64,000 nt of DNA from Methanolobus sp. ZRKC5 (GCF_038446525.1 NZ_CP151792.1:2728001-2792000); one strand, 5' to 3'; shown: positions 53,255-63,418, numbered from the stretch's first letter. Notes: a model not told the origin generated them from the letters alone. A program made the numbers and translations.

Positions 53255-54055
53255 ATGACTCGTGACTTTACTTTAGATGCATATTTACAACTGCTAGAAT
53301 GTATCAAAGAAACTAACTATTCGTGTAAAAATGTCCGTGACTATACTTATAAATCTTCTGGTAAATGTATTATATTGCGTCATGATGTAGATCGTGATAT
53401 TAAAAGGGCTTTGGATATGGCTGAATTGGAGTATAATTGCGATATTTCATCGACTTATTATTTCAGGCATACTAAGGATGTTTTTGTGCCAGAAGCCATG
53501 AAAAAGGTTGAGGATATGGGTCATGAGGTTGGTTTTCATTATGAGGTACTAGATAAATCACACGGTGACTATGGCAAAGGTATCGCTATTTTTGAAAATG
53601 AATTAAATGAATTCAGGAAATTTGTTGTTGTGGATACTATTTGTATGCATGGTAATCCCTTTGCTCATTGGTCGAATAAAGATATTTGGAATGAATATGA
53701 TTTCGAATCCTATGGTCTCATAGCTGAGCCTTATCTATCGCTAGATTACTCAAAAATATTTTACATGACTGATACTGGTAGGAGTTGGGGAAACATTGCA
53801 AGCAGGGTCAAAGATGTTGTGGATTCTTCGTTTAATTCTCAAGTATTAAATGAATTCGGACCGGTGAACTCTACAACTGATTTGATAAAGTTGATTAAAT
53901 CGCAAAAAGTATCTCAAATATGTATATTGTCTCATCCCAATAGGTGGTGTAATGATATTAAAGGGTGGTCAAAAGAGCTAGTTACGCAAAAGATTAAAAA
54001 TGTTGGTAAAAGATTAATCGTGCAATATCGACAGATAAATACATTTAATCAATAA
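53255..54055 (+). CDS. polysaccharide deacetylase-like (NodB-fold) protein
   Basis: A 266-residue hydrolase-like protein in the NodB fold: CIILRHDVDRDIKRALDMAE gives the metal-binding HDVD, SSTYYFRHTKDVF and EVGFHYEVLDKSHGDYGKG continue the barrel, and HGNPFAHW and CILSHPNRW supply later His. No signal peptide, so it acts on an intracellular sugar intermediate or a lipid-linked glycan. GGGGGT precedes the ATG at 53255; an upstream in-frame TTG at 53240 is less likely. Such proteins recur in surface glycan clusters, but the substrate is unknown. Confidence 0.75.
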   Translation: MTRDFTLDAYLQLLECIKETNYSCKNVRDYTYKSSGKCIILRHDVDRDIKRALDMAELEYNCDISSTYYFRHTKDVFVPEAMKKVEDMGHEVGFHYEVLDKSHGDYGKGIAIFENELNEFRKFVVVDTICMHGNPFAHWSNKDIWNEYDFESYGLIAEPYLSLDYSKIFYMTDTGRSWGNIASRVKDVVDSSFNSQVLNEFGPVNSTTDLIKLIKSQKVSQICILSHPNRWCNDIKGWSKELVTQKIKNVGKRLIVQYRQINTFNQ

Positions 54056-54067
54056 TGACTTCTAATA

Positions 54068-54781
54068 ATGGGTATTATGTTTGAAAACAATTATTTATTT
54101 GATTTTCATATACACACAAAATATTCTCCCGATTCATATAGTGATCCTGTTAAAATTATTAAAATGGCTAAAAGGAGAAATTTATCGGGATTTGCAATTA
54201 CTGATCATAATACTATCAAAGGAGGGCTTATAACCAAAAAAATGTTGGGTAATGATGAAGAACTTACTGTGATAGTTGGGTCTGAAATTCAGACTGACAA
54301 AGGTGAAGTGATAGGATTATTTTTATCAGAAGAGATTGGAACATTTAATTTTCATGAAGTGTGTGATTCCATAAGGGATCAGGATGGGGTTATTTTACTT
54401 CCCCATCCATACAGAAATAAACTTGCGAATCCAGAAGATCTTATTAATAATGTTGATATAATAGAAAGTGTCAATGCAAGAAATTCCAAAGAGTTAAACT
54501 CAAAATCAATCAACTTGGCAAGAATGTTTAATTATCCTGTTGTTGCAGGAAGCGATGCTCATATTCCTTATGAGGTTGGTCAAGTAAAGACATTGTTACC
54601 AAAGGATATGTTCATTTTAGAGGAAGATGATATTAAAAGTAAAATAACAAAAAACCAATTGATTATCGATGGCTCTGAGTCATCTTTTGTACCAAAAACG
54701 TATAGTAAGGTTCTTGGTAAGTACAAAAAAGGAGGATTTAATTCGTTAATTAAATCATCTGCTAAATATTTAATTAGATAA
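54068..54781 (+). CDS. PHP-domain metal-dependent phosphoesterase
   Basis: A 237-residue PHP-fold enzyme. Metal motifs: FDFHIHTKYSPDS near the N-terminus, TDHNTIKGG, LLPHPYRNK and the last Asp-x-His in VAGSDAHIPYEVGQ. PHP enzymes hydrolyse phosphoesters (histidinol phosphate, DNA ends, nucleotide sugars); nothing here decides which. It lies between the deacetylase-like gene and an ATP-grasp gene, with the same AT-rich composition, in one transcription unit. Confidence 0.82.
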   Translation: MGIMFENNYLFDFHIHTKYSPDSYSDPVKIIKMAKRRNLSGFAITDHNTIKGGLITKKMLGNDEELTVIVGSEIQTDKGEVIGLFLSEEIGTFNFHEVCDSIRDQDGVILLPHPYRNKLANPEDLINNVDIIESVNARNSKELNSKSINLARMFNYPVVAGSDAHIPYEVGQVKTLLPKDMFILEEDDIKSKITKNQLIIDGSESSFVPKTYSKVLGKYKKGGFNSLIKSSAKYLIR

Positions 54782-54795
54782 ATGTAGTGAATACC

Positions 54796-55944
54796 ATGAG
54801 TGCAATAGTAACAAATGCAGCTAGTTCTAAATGCTTAGTTGTAACTAGAAGTTTGGGCAAAAGAGATATTGATGTAACTACACTAGGCTATAATCGCTTT
54901 TGTCCTACTTTTTATTCAAAATATTCTAATAACTATTTGATGGTTCCTTCTCCTAAAAACTTTCCAGCAGAGTACATTAAACAACTTGTGAAGGTAGTTA
55001 ATAGTGGTAAAATAGATGTCTTGATGCCTGTTAATAGTGTTGATACTTTATTAATTTCAAAGTTTAAGTACAAATTTACACCTTATATCAAAGTACCCTT
55101 CAGTGATTATGATCAAATGCTTCAGTTACACGATAAGGTACAATTATCAAAGATCGCCGGTGATTTGGGTCTTCCTGTTCCAATTTCATACGAAATTAGC
55201 TCTATGGATGAACTCAAAAATGTCGCTTCATCTGCAGAATATCCACTTGTTATTAAGCTAAGAAACACTACTAGTAGCGTTGGAATAAGCTATGCTCATA
55301 CGCCTGAAGAATTCGTTTTTAACTTCAAAGAAACAATCGAAAAATTCAATCTGACTCCTAATCAATATCCTTTAGTGCAGGAATATATACCTGGTGATGG
55401 TTATGGTGTATCAAGCTTGTACAATCAGGGAGATTTGAGAGCTTTCTTCGTTCACAAAAGACTAAGAGAATATCCTGTTACTGGTGGTCCAAGTACTCTA
55501 AGGACAAGTGTAAGACATTCTAAAATGGAAAAAATATCTCGTGAATTACTAGAACACATGGGGTGGCATGGACTTGCAATGGTTGAGTTTAAATTGGATT
55601 CTAGAACTAATAAGCCTTATTTGATTGAAGTAAACCCTCGTTTTTGGGGGTCAATAAATCAAGCGGTTTCAAGTGGAGTAGATTTTCCTAATTTGCTATA
55701 TGATATGGCAGTTGAAGGGGATGTTCAGCCTGTTTTTAAGTACAAAGAGGGTGTCAAAACAAGATCTCTTTTCAATGATCTCCGGTCTTTTCCAGGTTAC
55801 TTTAGGAAATCAAAGAGTCGTACTGAGCTCATAAAGGATTTTATTAAATTCAAAGAACATGATTTGTATTATGATGTCTTGTCAACTGAAGATGTTTTAC
55901 CATCTTTGTTTTTCTCTTGCAGAGGTTTATTAAATAGGTTCTAA
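54796..55944 (+). CDS. ATP-grasp ligase of a surface glycan cluster
   Basis: Enzyme that activates a carboxylate with ATP and joins it to an amine or thiol. The 382 residues have the three-part ATP-grasp form: a pre-grasp domain (CLVVTRSLGKRDIDVTTLGY), DKVQLSKIAGDLGLPVPISY, the ATP-binding loop PLVIKLRNTTSSVGISYAHT, VQEYIPGDGYGVSSLY, and the magnesium site AMVEFKLDSRTNKPYLIEVNPRFWGS (EVNPRFWGS). It resembles CarB/PylC-like ligases found in polysaccharide loci, which may add an amino acid or carbamoyl to a sugar. A GTG at 54787 in frame is an alternative start. Confidence 0.82.
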   Translation: MSAIVTNAASSKCLVVTRSLGKRDIDVTTLGYNRFCPTFYSKYSNNYLMVPSPKNFPAEYIKQLVKVVNSGKIDVLMPVNSVDTLLISKFKYKFTPYIKVPFSDYDQMLQLHDKVQLSKIAGDLGLPVPISYEISSMDELKNVASSAEYPLVIKLRNTTSSVGISYAHTPEEFVFNFKETIEKFNLTPNQYPLVQEYIPGDGYGVSSLYNQGDLRAFFVHKRLREYPVTGGPSTLRTSVRHSKMEKISRELLEHMGWHGLAMVEFKLDSRTNKPYLIEVNPRFWGSINQAVSSGVDFPNLLYDMAVEGDVQPVFKYKEGVKTRSLFNDLRSFPGYFRKSKSRTELIKDFIKFKEHDLYYDVLSTEDVLPSLFFSCRGLLNRF

Positions 55945-55966
55945 AAGTACAAGTGGATTGAGAAAA

Positions 55967-57157
55967 ATGAAATCAAAAAATGAAATGAATGTTTTAGTTA
56001 TATTTAATTCACTTCTAGGAGTAATTGGGGGAGGAAGTCGTCATATTGTGGAGGTAGTTGATTGCTGGATAAATTCCCATAACGTAGATTATCTAATCTC
56101 AAATGCGGGTTATGGCGTAGCAAAAGACCATCTTTCACATAATAGTTCTTCTAGGAAAAAAATAGTGACTTATTTTGTACCATTTGATAATTTTCGTTTT
56201 TTTTTTATTGCCTACGTTTCAAGGACTATTGTTTCTTCAATACTATCTCTCAAATTAAAAAGAAAATACGATATAGTTATTGCACCAAACTATTTACCTC
56301 AAAATATGATTCCTGCAATTTTTTTTAAACGCAAAAATTCTAAACTGGTTGTGTATTTTCATACCACGCCTCCATATTTAAGAAAAAAATATCTTGATAA
56401 AATGAGTTATATGCGACGAAAAGTTTCATATTTGAATTGGACCCTTTGTGTATCGTTGGCAAAAAAATATTTTGATTTGATGTATGTATTTAACAATGAT
56501 ACTAAGCAATATATGATTTCTAAAGGAATACCTGAAAATAAAATATGTTTGATGTACAATGCCATTCCTTATAGTTCCATTCTTTCTATAGAAAGCACCA
56601 GTAAAGAATATGATGCTGTATTTCTCGGAAGAATCGTTTCAAATAAGGGTATTTTTGATTTAGTCAAGATCTGGTCTTCTGTAATTAAGAAATATCCTAC
56701 AGCTAGGTTGTGTATTTTAGGCAATGGTCCTGACTTTAATAAGCTTAAATTGGAAATTGATAAAAATAATTTGGGGAATCACATTGTTCTTAAGGGACAG
56801 GTTGAAGGGGAGATCAAATATAGATTAATGAAAAAGTCAAGGGTTTTTCTTTACCCTAGTTACTACGAAGCACAGCCAATTGTCATATATGAAGCTCTTG
56901 CATGTGGATTACCAATTGTTGCATATAATCTGGATACATATAATGAATTTTATGGTGATTTCATTCAAAAAGTACCGATTTATGATGCTGAATCAATGGC
57001 TATGATTGTTATTGATATTCTTTCCAATCCACTAAATTACGCCAATCTTGCAAAGAAAGGAATGGCTTATGTAGCTAAAAATGATTGGACAAAAATTGCT
57101 CAATTGCAAGAAAATGAGATGAACAAGTTATTTATGCATGAAAATCAGTTAGAATGA
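55967..57157 (+). CDS. GT4 glycosyltransferase
   Basis: Retaining sugar transferase with GT-B fold, 396 residues. N-terminal half: VLVIFNSLLGVIGGGSRHIV, with the glycine-rich loop, and DIVIAPNYLPQNMIPAIF. C-terminal half: AVFLGRIVSNKGIFDLVKIW, LCILGNGPDFNKLKLEID and the EX7E region YPSYYEAQPIVIYEALACGL. It would add one sugar to the growing lipid-linked glycan; donor and acceptor are unknown. An in-frame TTG at 55958 is a poorer start. Confidence 0.85.
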   Translation: MKSKNEMNVLVIFNSLLGVIGGGSRHIVEVVDCWINSHNVDYLISNAGYGVAKDHLSHNSSSRKKIVTYFVPFDNFRFFFIAYVSRTIVSSILSLKLKRKYDIVIAPNYLPQNMIPAIFFKRKNSKLVVYFHTTPPYLRKKYLDKMSYMRRKVSYLNWTLCVSLAKKYFDLMYVFNNDTKQYMISKGIPENKICLMYNAIPYSSILSIESTSKEYDAVFLGRIVSNKGIFDLVKIWSSVIKKYPTARLCILGNGPDFNKLKLEIDKNNLGNHIVLKGQVEGEIKYRLMKKSRVFLYPSYYEAQPIVIYEALACGLPIVAYNLDTYNEFYGDFIQKVPIYDAESMAMIVIDILSNPLNYANLAKKGMAYVAKNDWTKIAQLQENEMNKLFMHENQLE

Positions 57158-57201
57158 ATAACTCTTTCATGATTAGCTAAATTTAAGTAGGGATCTAGAA
57201 T

Positions 57202-58260
57202 ATGAGGTTGATGATTGGTGTATCTCATCCAAAGCATGTGTTAATATTCAAAAACCTAGTGCAATCTTTAATTGCAGAAGGCAATGATGTTTTGGTAGTT
57301 GCGGTTGACAAAGATATAACTCTTTACTTGCTTTCAAAATTCAATATTCCTTATATTGTTATTGGAAAAAATCAAAAAGGACTGCTCAGAAAACTTTTAT
57401 ATATTCCTTGGTGGGTATATCTAACTTTCAAGTCTGCAAAAAGGTTTAAACCTGATATTTTTGTGGGTCGTGCAATTCCACATATCGCTTATGTTAGCTG
57501 GCTCTTCAAAAAACCTTTTATTATCTTTGAAGATACTGAGATAGCAACTGCTGTTCATAAAATAACTTTTCCATTTGCTAAAATGATTGTAACACCTTCC
57601 TCTTATCAAGACAATCTGGGCGAAAAACATGTTAAATTCAAAGGTTTTTTCGAGCAATGCTATCTTCATACCTCTTACTTTGAACCAGATTCTTCTGTGT
57701 TACAGGAGCTCAACATTAAAGAAAATGAATGCATTATTCTTGTAAGGTTTGTTTCATGGAATGCGAGTCATGATATAAATGATTCTGGTTTTTCTAATAA
57801 GATTGATCTGATTAATTCATTAATCAATTATGGTAAAGTAATCATTTCGTCTGAAGACAAATTACCCACTGAACTAGAGACTTATTGCTTTAATCTTCCA
57901 TATGAAAAAATGCATCACTTGATGTTTTATTCTACTTTATTTTTGGGTGAAAGTGCTACTATGGGAGCTGAATGTGCAATGCTTGGTGTTCCCTCTATAT
58001 TTGTATCTACTTCAAGGAGAGGTTACACTGACATATTGGAATCTCAATATGGTTTGCTATATAATTTTTCTGGAGGTTCTGAATCTCAGAAATTTGCATT
58101 AGAAAAGGCAATTTCGATTTTGTCTGATTATCAAAATTCAGTGGAATGGAAAAATAAAATGAAGTATATGGTAGATGATACTATTGATGTCAATAAATTT
58201 ATGGTTCAATTAATTCAAGATGTTTTTAGGGAAAGTTTTAATGATTGTTCACATAAATAA
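57202..58260 (+). CDS. DUF354 family protein (GT-B/epimerase-like)
   Basis: A 352-residue protein of the archaeal DUF354 family, whose fold resembles UDP-GlcNAc 2-epimerase. Signature pieces: GVSHPKHVLIFKNLVQSLIA, DIFVGRAIPHIAYVSWLF, IIFEDTEIATAVHKITFP, and at the C-terminus FLGESATMGAECAMLGVPSI, the nucleotide-sugar site of such enzymes. Function not established; it probably acts as a glycosyltransferase or epimerase on a nucleotide sugar. It sits in the middle of the cluster, 45 bases after the GT4 gene. Confidence 0.82.
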   Translation: MRLMIGVSHPKHVLIFKNLVQSLIAEGNDVLVVAVDKDITLYLLSKFNIPYIVIGKNQKGLLRKLLYIPWWVYLTFKSAKRFKPDIFVGRAIPHIAYVSWLFKKPFIIFEDTEIATAVHKITFPFAKMIVTPSSYQDNLGEKHVKFKGFFEQCYLHTSYFEPDSSVLQELNIKENECIILVRFVSWNASHDINDSGFSNKIDLINSLINYGKVIISSEDKLPTELETYCFNLPYEKMHHLMFYSTLFLGESATMGAECAMLGVPSIFVSTSRRGYTDILESQYGLLYNFSGGSESQKFALEKAISILSDYQNSVEWKNKMKYMVDDTIDVNKFMVQLIQDVFRESFNDCSHK

Positions 58261-58283
58261 GATAAATCGATTTAGGAGCCCAC

Positions 58284-58949
58284 ATGACTACTGTATCTAT
58301 TCATCAACCTAATTATTTACCATACCTTGGTTTCTTTGATAAAATGGCTAATTCAGACATTTTTGTTATTCATGATGATGTTCAATTTAATCGTCGTGAT
58401 TTTCAACATAGGAATAAAATCAGAACATTTGATGGCTGGAAATGGTTAAGTATTCCTGTGAAAAAAAAAACAGGATATATTTTTGACATTGACATAAATA
58501 ATGATAAACAGAATAATTCGGCCAGTTGGAGTGAAATTCATTACAGAGAAATATATGCAAATTATTCACATTGTCCATTTTTCTCAGAATATGAAGATGA
58601 ATTATTTTCAATCTATAATACTAAACATGAAAAACTAATTGATTTTAATATGTCGTTAATTAAATTTTTAATTGAGGCATTTGATATTGATGTCGAATTG
58701 GTATTTGCAAGTAAATTTGGATTCAAATCATCATCTTCTGAAAAAATAATTGAACTTGTGAGTGCTTTAGGTGGGGATTGCTATATTTCTGGAATAGGAG
58801 GTTATAATTACCTTGACACATCTATATTTGGAAATATCGAAGTTGTTTTCCAGAATTTCAATCATCCTATTTATCCTCAGCGTTTTGAAGGCTTTGAATC
58901 TAATATGTCTTCAATAGATGCGCTTTTCAATGTAGGTATAATTCCTTAA
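58284..58949 (+). CDS. WbqC family protein
   Basis: A 221-residue protein of the WbqC-like family found in O-antigen and other surface glycan loci: VSIHQPNYLPYLGFFDKMAN, IHDDVQFNRRDFQHRNKIRT and the late GGDCYISGIGGYNYLDTSIF. Its reaction is not established; family members lie beside genes for modified amino sugars. No membrane segment. It is followed after 13 bases by a PIG-L deacetylase, so the two probably act in the same sugar-modification step (inference). Confidence 0.88.
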   Translation: MTTVSIHQPNYLPYLGFFDKMANSDIFVIHDDVQFNRRDFQHRNKIRTFDGWKWLSIPVKKKTGYIFDIDINNDKQNNSASWSEIHYREIYANYSHCPFFSEYEDELFSIYNTKHEKLIDFNMSLIKFLIEAFDIDVELVFASKFGFKSSSSEKIIELVSALGGDCYISGIGGYNYLDTSIFGNIEVVFQNFNHPIYPQRFEGFESNMSSIDALFNVGIIP

Positions 58950-58962
58950 GGAGAATCAATAA

Positions 58963-59613
58963 ATGAACAAAAAAAGAAATGTATTGGCAGTTGGAGCTCA
59001 TGCAGATGATGTCGAAATAGGGTGCGGTGGAGCTGTAGCAAAACACATAGAAGCAGGAGATAAGGTGGTTATTTTAATAATGGCTGAATCCTCATATACT
59101 TCTTATGATGGAGCAGAATTGAGGTCTTCTTTTGAAGCTGAACAAGAAGCCAAGGATGCAGCTGAAATATTAGGTGCTGACTTGTTAAATCTTGGATTTG
59201 AAACAAAGAATGTACCTTATTCTGGTGAATCTGTTGAAGCCATCAATAAAGTAATTGATGATTATTCAATAGATGTAGTATATACTCATTGGTATCACGA
59301 TACTCACCAAGATCATGTTCGTACAACTCAATCTGTAATATCTGCTGCAAGGTATGTAAAAAATATTTATATGTATGAGCCTGAGTATCCATCCGGTAGA
59401 TCTTATTTAGGTTTCAGAAATCAATATTATATTGATGTAACTTCTACATTTGATAAAAAAATTCAATCGCTAAAAAAGCATCAAAGTCAGGTAGCTAAGT
59501 ATGGGGAGGATTCGTTCTTGAATGCTATCCGTGCAAGGGCAGAACATAGGGGATATGAAATACAGACAAAGTATGCAGAATGTTTTGAAATTTTAAGGAT
59601 GATGGGATTTTAA
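58963..59613 (+). CDS. PIG-L family N-deacetylase
   Basis: Zinc-dependent enzyme that removes acetyl from N-acetyl sugars. The 216 residues show the metal motif VGAHADDVEIGCGGAVAKHI (AHxDD), a central TSYDGAELRSSFEAEQEAKD, the THWYHDTHQDH His-rich motif, and the end EHRGYEIQTKYAECFEIL. Length is standard. AAGGAG precedes the ATG. Cytoplasmic, probably acting on the same sugar as the WbqC protein just before it. Confidence 0.9.
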   Translation: MNKKRNVLAVGAHADDVEIGCGGAVAKHIEAGDKVVILIMAESSYTSYDGAELRSSFEAEQEAKDAAEILGADLLNLGFETKNVPYSGESVEAINKVIDDYSIDVVYTHWYHDTHQDHVRTTQSVISAARYVKNIYMYEPEYPSGRSYLGFRNQYYIDVTSTFDKKIQSLKKHQSQVAKYGEDSFLNAIRARAEHRGYEIQTKYAECFEILRMMGF

Positions 59614-59655
59614 CAAAAGTCACCACATTTAATAAAATATGGAAATAAATGGTTT

Positions 59656-60780
59656 ATGTCTCTTAATAAAAATGACTTGTGGGTTATTGTCACTCCCTAT
59701 TGGCTACCTGTTCTTGGCGGTGTGACCAGTTGTGTCGTAAATTTAACTCGACAACTGGAATCATTTGATGGTTCCGAAGTTGAAGTTATTTCACTTGAGG
59801 GTGAATCAGATTCGAGTAGTATACATATATATGGCAGTAGGAATAAAATCATTTTTTTAATGGATGCTTTTTGGAAAATTAAAAGATTGAAACCACAAAT
59901 ATTACATTCTCATTCTTGGTGGTATACATATTTGCCTTGCCTTGTGTATAAATTTCTGCATCCTTCGGTAGTTTTGATTCATACATTCCATACTGATCCT
60001 TTAATTTCCAAAAGATTGTCTTTGTCATCAAAGATAAAGAATTGGTTATTTACATCTGCTTTGAATCAATCCAATGCTATTACATTTGTTTCAAAAGATA
60101 CATTAGACAAATACAATCTTTTAGGCAAATTTAAGAAGCCTACTAAAGTTATTCGCAACGGTACATCAATTCCACATATCACTTCTCAGGAGATAGAAGC
60201 GTTTAAATCTAAGCATTTACAAAACAGTAGTTATCCCGTTGTTTCTTGGGTAGGTCTTTTTGTACACAAATTTAAAGTAGAAGGTTTGATTCTTTTAATT
60301 GAAGCCTTTAGAATAGTGTGCAACAAGTATTGTGATGCTAAATTGATTGTTGTAGGCGATGGTCCCTTTAGAGACAATGTTGAAAAGCAAATTCAATTAT
60401 TTGGATTACAAGACAATGTTATTATGACGGGCATGTTAAAAAATGTTTATCCATGTTTTGTTTTAAGCGATATTTACGCTCATATTTCGTTTCAAGAAGC
60501 CTGCCCTCTTACTATTCTTGAGGCAATGTCTGTAGGTACTCCTGTAGTTTCATTGAAAGTAGGTGGCATTCCTGAAATAGTAACTGATGGTGAAAATGGT
60601 TCTCTTGTCGATGATAATGCTAATATGATTGCAAATGGGATTATCAGCTTATATGAAAATAAAGATATGGCAAATAATTATAAACTGAAAGCATACGAAT
60701 CAATTAATAAAGAGTTTAATTGGGAATATGTTGCTAAACAATATAGCGAATTAGTTGATTTATTACGAACTAATACCTAA
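59656..60780 (+). CDS. GT4 glycosyltransferase
   Basis: GT-B fold sugar transferase, 374 residues: LWVIVTPYWLPVLGGVTSCV at the N-terminus, LKPQILHSHSWWYTYLP, then VSWVGLFVHKFKVEGLILLI, KLIVVGDGPFRDNVEKQIQ and the EX7E box FQEACPLTILEAMSVGTPVV, with PEIVTDGENGSLV. A typical family-4 member that transfers a hexose to a lipid carrier glycan. Specificity not readable. The 115 bases that follow, up to the next gene, hold nothing I recognise. Confidence 0.88.
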   Translation: MSLNKNDLWVIVTPYWLPVLGGVTSCVVNLTRQLESFDGSEVEVISLEGESDSSSIHIYGSRNKIIFLMDAFWKIKRLKPQILHSHSWWYTYLPCLVYKFLHPSVVLIHTFHTDPLISKRLSLSSKIKNWLFTSALNQSNAITFVSKDTLDKYNLLGKFKKPTKVIRNGTSIPHITSQEIEAFKSKHLQNSSYPVVSWVGLFVHKFKVEGLILLIEAFRIVCNKYCDAKLIVVGDGPFRDNVEKQIQLFGLQDNVIMTGMLKNVYPCFVLSDIYAHISFQEACPLTILEAMSVGTPVVSLKVGGIPEIVTDGENGSLVDDNANMIANGIISLYENKDMANNYKLKAYESINKEFNWEYVAKQYSELVDLLRTNT

Positions 60781-60895
60781 ATGATTATGGAAAACTTTGA
60801 GTTGTATATGGTTGATTATATGCATAAATTATGAAGAATTAAATTATACTATAGATTGAAAGCGATGCATTAAATAGGTTAAATCATTTATTATT

Positions 60896-61792
60896 ATGTT
60901 AACTATGTTAGAAAAATACATCTTAAATACCGCATGTAAAAATGAAGCAGATAATTTGATACAGCTTATAGATTCAGTATTATCACAAACAATAACGCCA
61001 CTTATGTGGGTTATTGTTGATGATGGAAGTACTGACGACAGTAGAATAATCATCCAGAAAGCATCTGCTGATCATGAGTGGATTCACTATGTTTTTCTAG
61101 ATGATGCTTATAAAAGAGACTTAGGTCAACATTTGGCTCAAGTTGTACAAGATGGTATTGATTATGCCATTTCTGATTGTGAAAGCAAAAATGTTACTTA
61201 TCACTTCATTGGAAATTTAGATGCTGATCTGACATTACCAAAAACATTTTTTGAAAATTTATTGTATGAATTTGAAAAAGATTCTTCTTTAGGTATTGCA
61301 AGTGGTGGACTTCAACTTAAAAGAGGGGATAGTTTTGTCTACATTGACCATCTACCAAACGATGAACCTTCTGGTGGACACATGTTGATTAGAAAATCAT
61401 GCTTTGAAGATTGTAATGGCATACCTATTTCCAAATCGTTTGATAGTGTATTGAAAGCAAAAGCAAGGATTAAAGGATGGAGTACAAAAAGGTTTGAAGA
61501 TAATATAGCAACTGAAAAACGAGATGTTTTCAATGCTGAAGGGTACTGGAATGGATATGTAAAGTACGGAGAAAGCAGTTATTATTTAAATTTCCATCCA
61601 ATTCATGTTTTTAGTAAGAGTGTCATATGTACTTTTATTTATCCATATTATATTGGTTTTGCTTTCTTATTAGGCTACCTGAAGAGTTTTATTTTGTTTA
61701 AAGAAAAAATAAAGGATGAGGAAATAAAGAAGTATTTTTGGAACAAGTGGAAGTTAGCTTATGCTAGAAGGATAAGAAGGTTAAAAGCATGA
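60896..61792 (+). CDS. GT2 glycosyltransferase
   Basis: Inverting sugar transferase with GT-A fold, 298 residues: ILNTACKNEADNLIQLIDSV, the donor motif VIVDDGSTDDSRIIIQ, and the DxD in IGNLDADLTLPKTFFENL, then GGHMLIRKSCFEDCNG. Two hydrophobic segments near the end (SVICTFIYPYYIGFAFLLGY) suggest membrane association. ATGs at 60896 and 60905 are both possible. Its stop overlaps the next gene by four bases (ATGA), so it is translated with the polytopic protein. Confidence 0.87.
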   Translation: MLTMLEKYILNTACKNEADNLIQLIDSVLSQTITPLMWVIVDDGSTDDSRIIIQKASADHEWIHYVFLDDAYKRDLGQHLAQVVQDGIDYAISDCESKNVTYHFIGNLDADLTLPKTFFENLLYEFEKDSSLGIASGGLQLKRGDSFVYIDHLPNDEPSGGHMLIRKSCFEDCNGIPISKSFDSVLKAKARIKGWSTKRFEDNIATEKRDVFNAEGYWNGYVKYGESSYYLNFHPIHVFSKSVICTFIYPYYIGFAFLLGYLKSFILFKEKIKDEEIKKYFWNKWKLAYARRIRRLKA

Positions 61793-63312
61793 TAATGTCA
61801 AAGTCGCAAAAAATTCTATTATTATTTTTGATTGTAGTTTTGAACATAGTTATTCGGCTTCAGGCAATTTCATTGGAAATAGGTATTGATTCATTTTTCA
61901 TCCATTTGATGACAAATTCTCTTTCCGAATTTGGATCTGCTAAATGGTGGCTTCATCCATTGTCAGTCCCTGGATTATACCCGTATTCCTATACAAGTAC
62001 TCTTCAATATCTGTTATCTGGTGTTCATCAGATGACAGATATGAGCATGAATAGTGTTATTTTACTATATGGGATGTCTGTTGGCTTACTTGGAATCTTT
62101 TCAGGTTACCTCATCGGCTTTGCTATTGATCCAGATGACGATTTATACAAAATATTATGTGCGTTTGCCTTTTCTTTTGCTCCGTCTGTAGTTGGTTATT
62201 CGACTTGGACAATACCTACTAGAGGTCTATTAATAGTATTTGGCCCACTCTTTTTTTATATGTTAGTAAAATCTCTTATAAGCAAGAAATATATCTTTCT
62301 AACATTAGTTATTTGTCTATTTCTTTTTGTAACACATCATTTATTTTATTTCCTTCTACCTCCTCTTTTAGGTTATGCTTTACTAAGAATTCTTAATTTG
62401 TACAGTAAATACAAAGGTGCAGTATTTATTGACGAGAGGTTTCATGCAGTTATTTATTTATTTGGTTTCATATTAATGTTTTCGATTCCTTTTGTCACAG
62501 GAAAGTTTGTTGAACAATCCCGATATATGTTTTTTGATGTTCATTATATTCGATATATCGGTGTCCCAATTATTTTTGTATTTGGTGGTATAGTTTCTTT
62601 GATTTTTAAACCAAATAAAAAGTTCACTGAAAAATTTTTATTACTATCGCTTGTGTTACTTACTTTCTTTATCTTTCAATTGACTTATATGAAAATGTTT
62701 GCTCCTGTTATTGCTATTCCTTTTGCAATACTTGGGCTAAATAATGCTTATAAGACAATTCCTAAAAAAAAGTATTCGGCCATATTGCTTGCTTTTTTCT
62801 TAATAAGCAGTACCATTTTTGTAGGATATTTCCAGTTCTTGCACGAATATAGTTTTTCTAGAAGGCAAATGGATGAGAACACGTATATCACTGGAACATG
62901 GATGAAAAATTATTGTAATGGATCAGCAATTTCAAACGATGATTTGTTAGGAATGAGGTTATTTACAGTTTCAGAACACGTACATTTTTTAGTTATGTCT
63001 TCAGTTATTGATCATATCTACGGGTTTATAGGCTCAAATGTTTCAGAGTTCAAGCGTTTCCCGTTAACTTCTGATAATTTTTGGCTTAATGGGTATGAAG
63101 GTCCTGATCCTGGTAATTATTTATGGGCAGATCTGAACAGAATGCAGAAAAATCCTATTGATTATAACATAAGTTATGTAGCTGAGAATGACCGTGCTTA
63201 TGGACAAATTGTTTGGTCTCATAGCCCTAGAGCTTCCGATCTTATTGCTTACTCAGAAAATAACGCTGATAATATATATAGTAGTGGAGAAATTTCAATT
63301 TGGTACCTTTAA
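61789..63312 (+). CDS. polytopic membrane protein, possible GT-C glycosyltransferase or polymerase
   Basis: A 507-residue protein with about 11-12 transmembrane helices and a soluble C-terminal part of ~130 residues. The N-terminus LLFLIVVLNIVIRLQAISLE is followed by an extracytoplasmic loop EIGIDSFFIHLMTNSLSEFG, where an acidic residue close to the first helix is reminiscent of GT-C enzymes. The later text is hydrophobic with few motifs; RLFTVSEHVHFLVMSSVIDH is in the C-terminal part. It could be a polymerase, a lipid-linked sugar transferase or an oligosaccharyltransferase relative. I do not recognise the exact family. Confidence 0.6.
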   Translation: MIMSKSQKILLLFLIVVLNIVIRLQAISLEIGIDSFFIHLMTNSLSEFGSAKWWLHPLSVPGLYPYSYTSTLQYLLSGVHQMTDMSMNSVILLYGMSVGLLGIFSGYLIGFAIDPDDDLYKILCAFAFSFAPSVVGYSTWTIPTRGLLIVFGPLFFYMLVKSLISKKYIFLTLVICLFLFVTHHLFYFLLPPLLGYALLRILNLYSKYKGAVFIDERFHAVIYLFGFILMFSIPFVTGKFVEQSRYMFFDVHYIRYIGVPIIFVFGGIVSLIFKPNKKFTEKFLLLSLVLLTFFIFQLTYMKMFAPVIAIPFAILGLNNAYKTIPKKKYSAILLAFFLISSTIFVGYFQFLHEYSFSRRQMDENTYITGTWMKNYCNGSAISNDDLLGMRLFTVSEHVHFLVMSSVIDHIYGFIGSNVSEFKRFPLTSDNFWLNGYEGPDPGNYLWADLNRMQKNPIDYNISYVAENDRAYGQIVWSHSPRASDLIAYSENNADNIYSSGEISIWYL

Positions 63313-63418
63313 GGTAGGCTTCCTATTAAAAGTAACATTTGTTATTGCTTTTTAGTAAAGATGCTAAAATATAAATGAATTAATGGTGACATTATTTATT
63401 ATTGTTCAATGGTGGAGT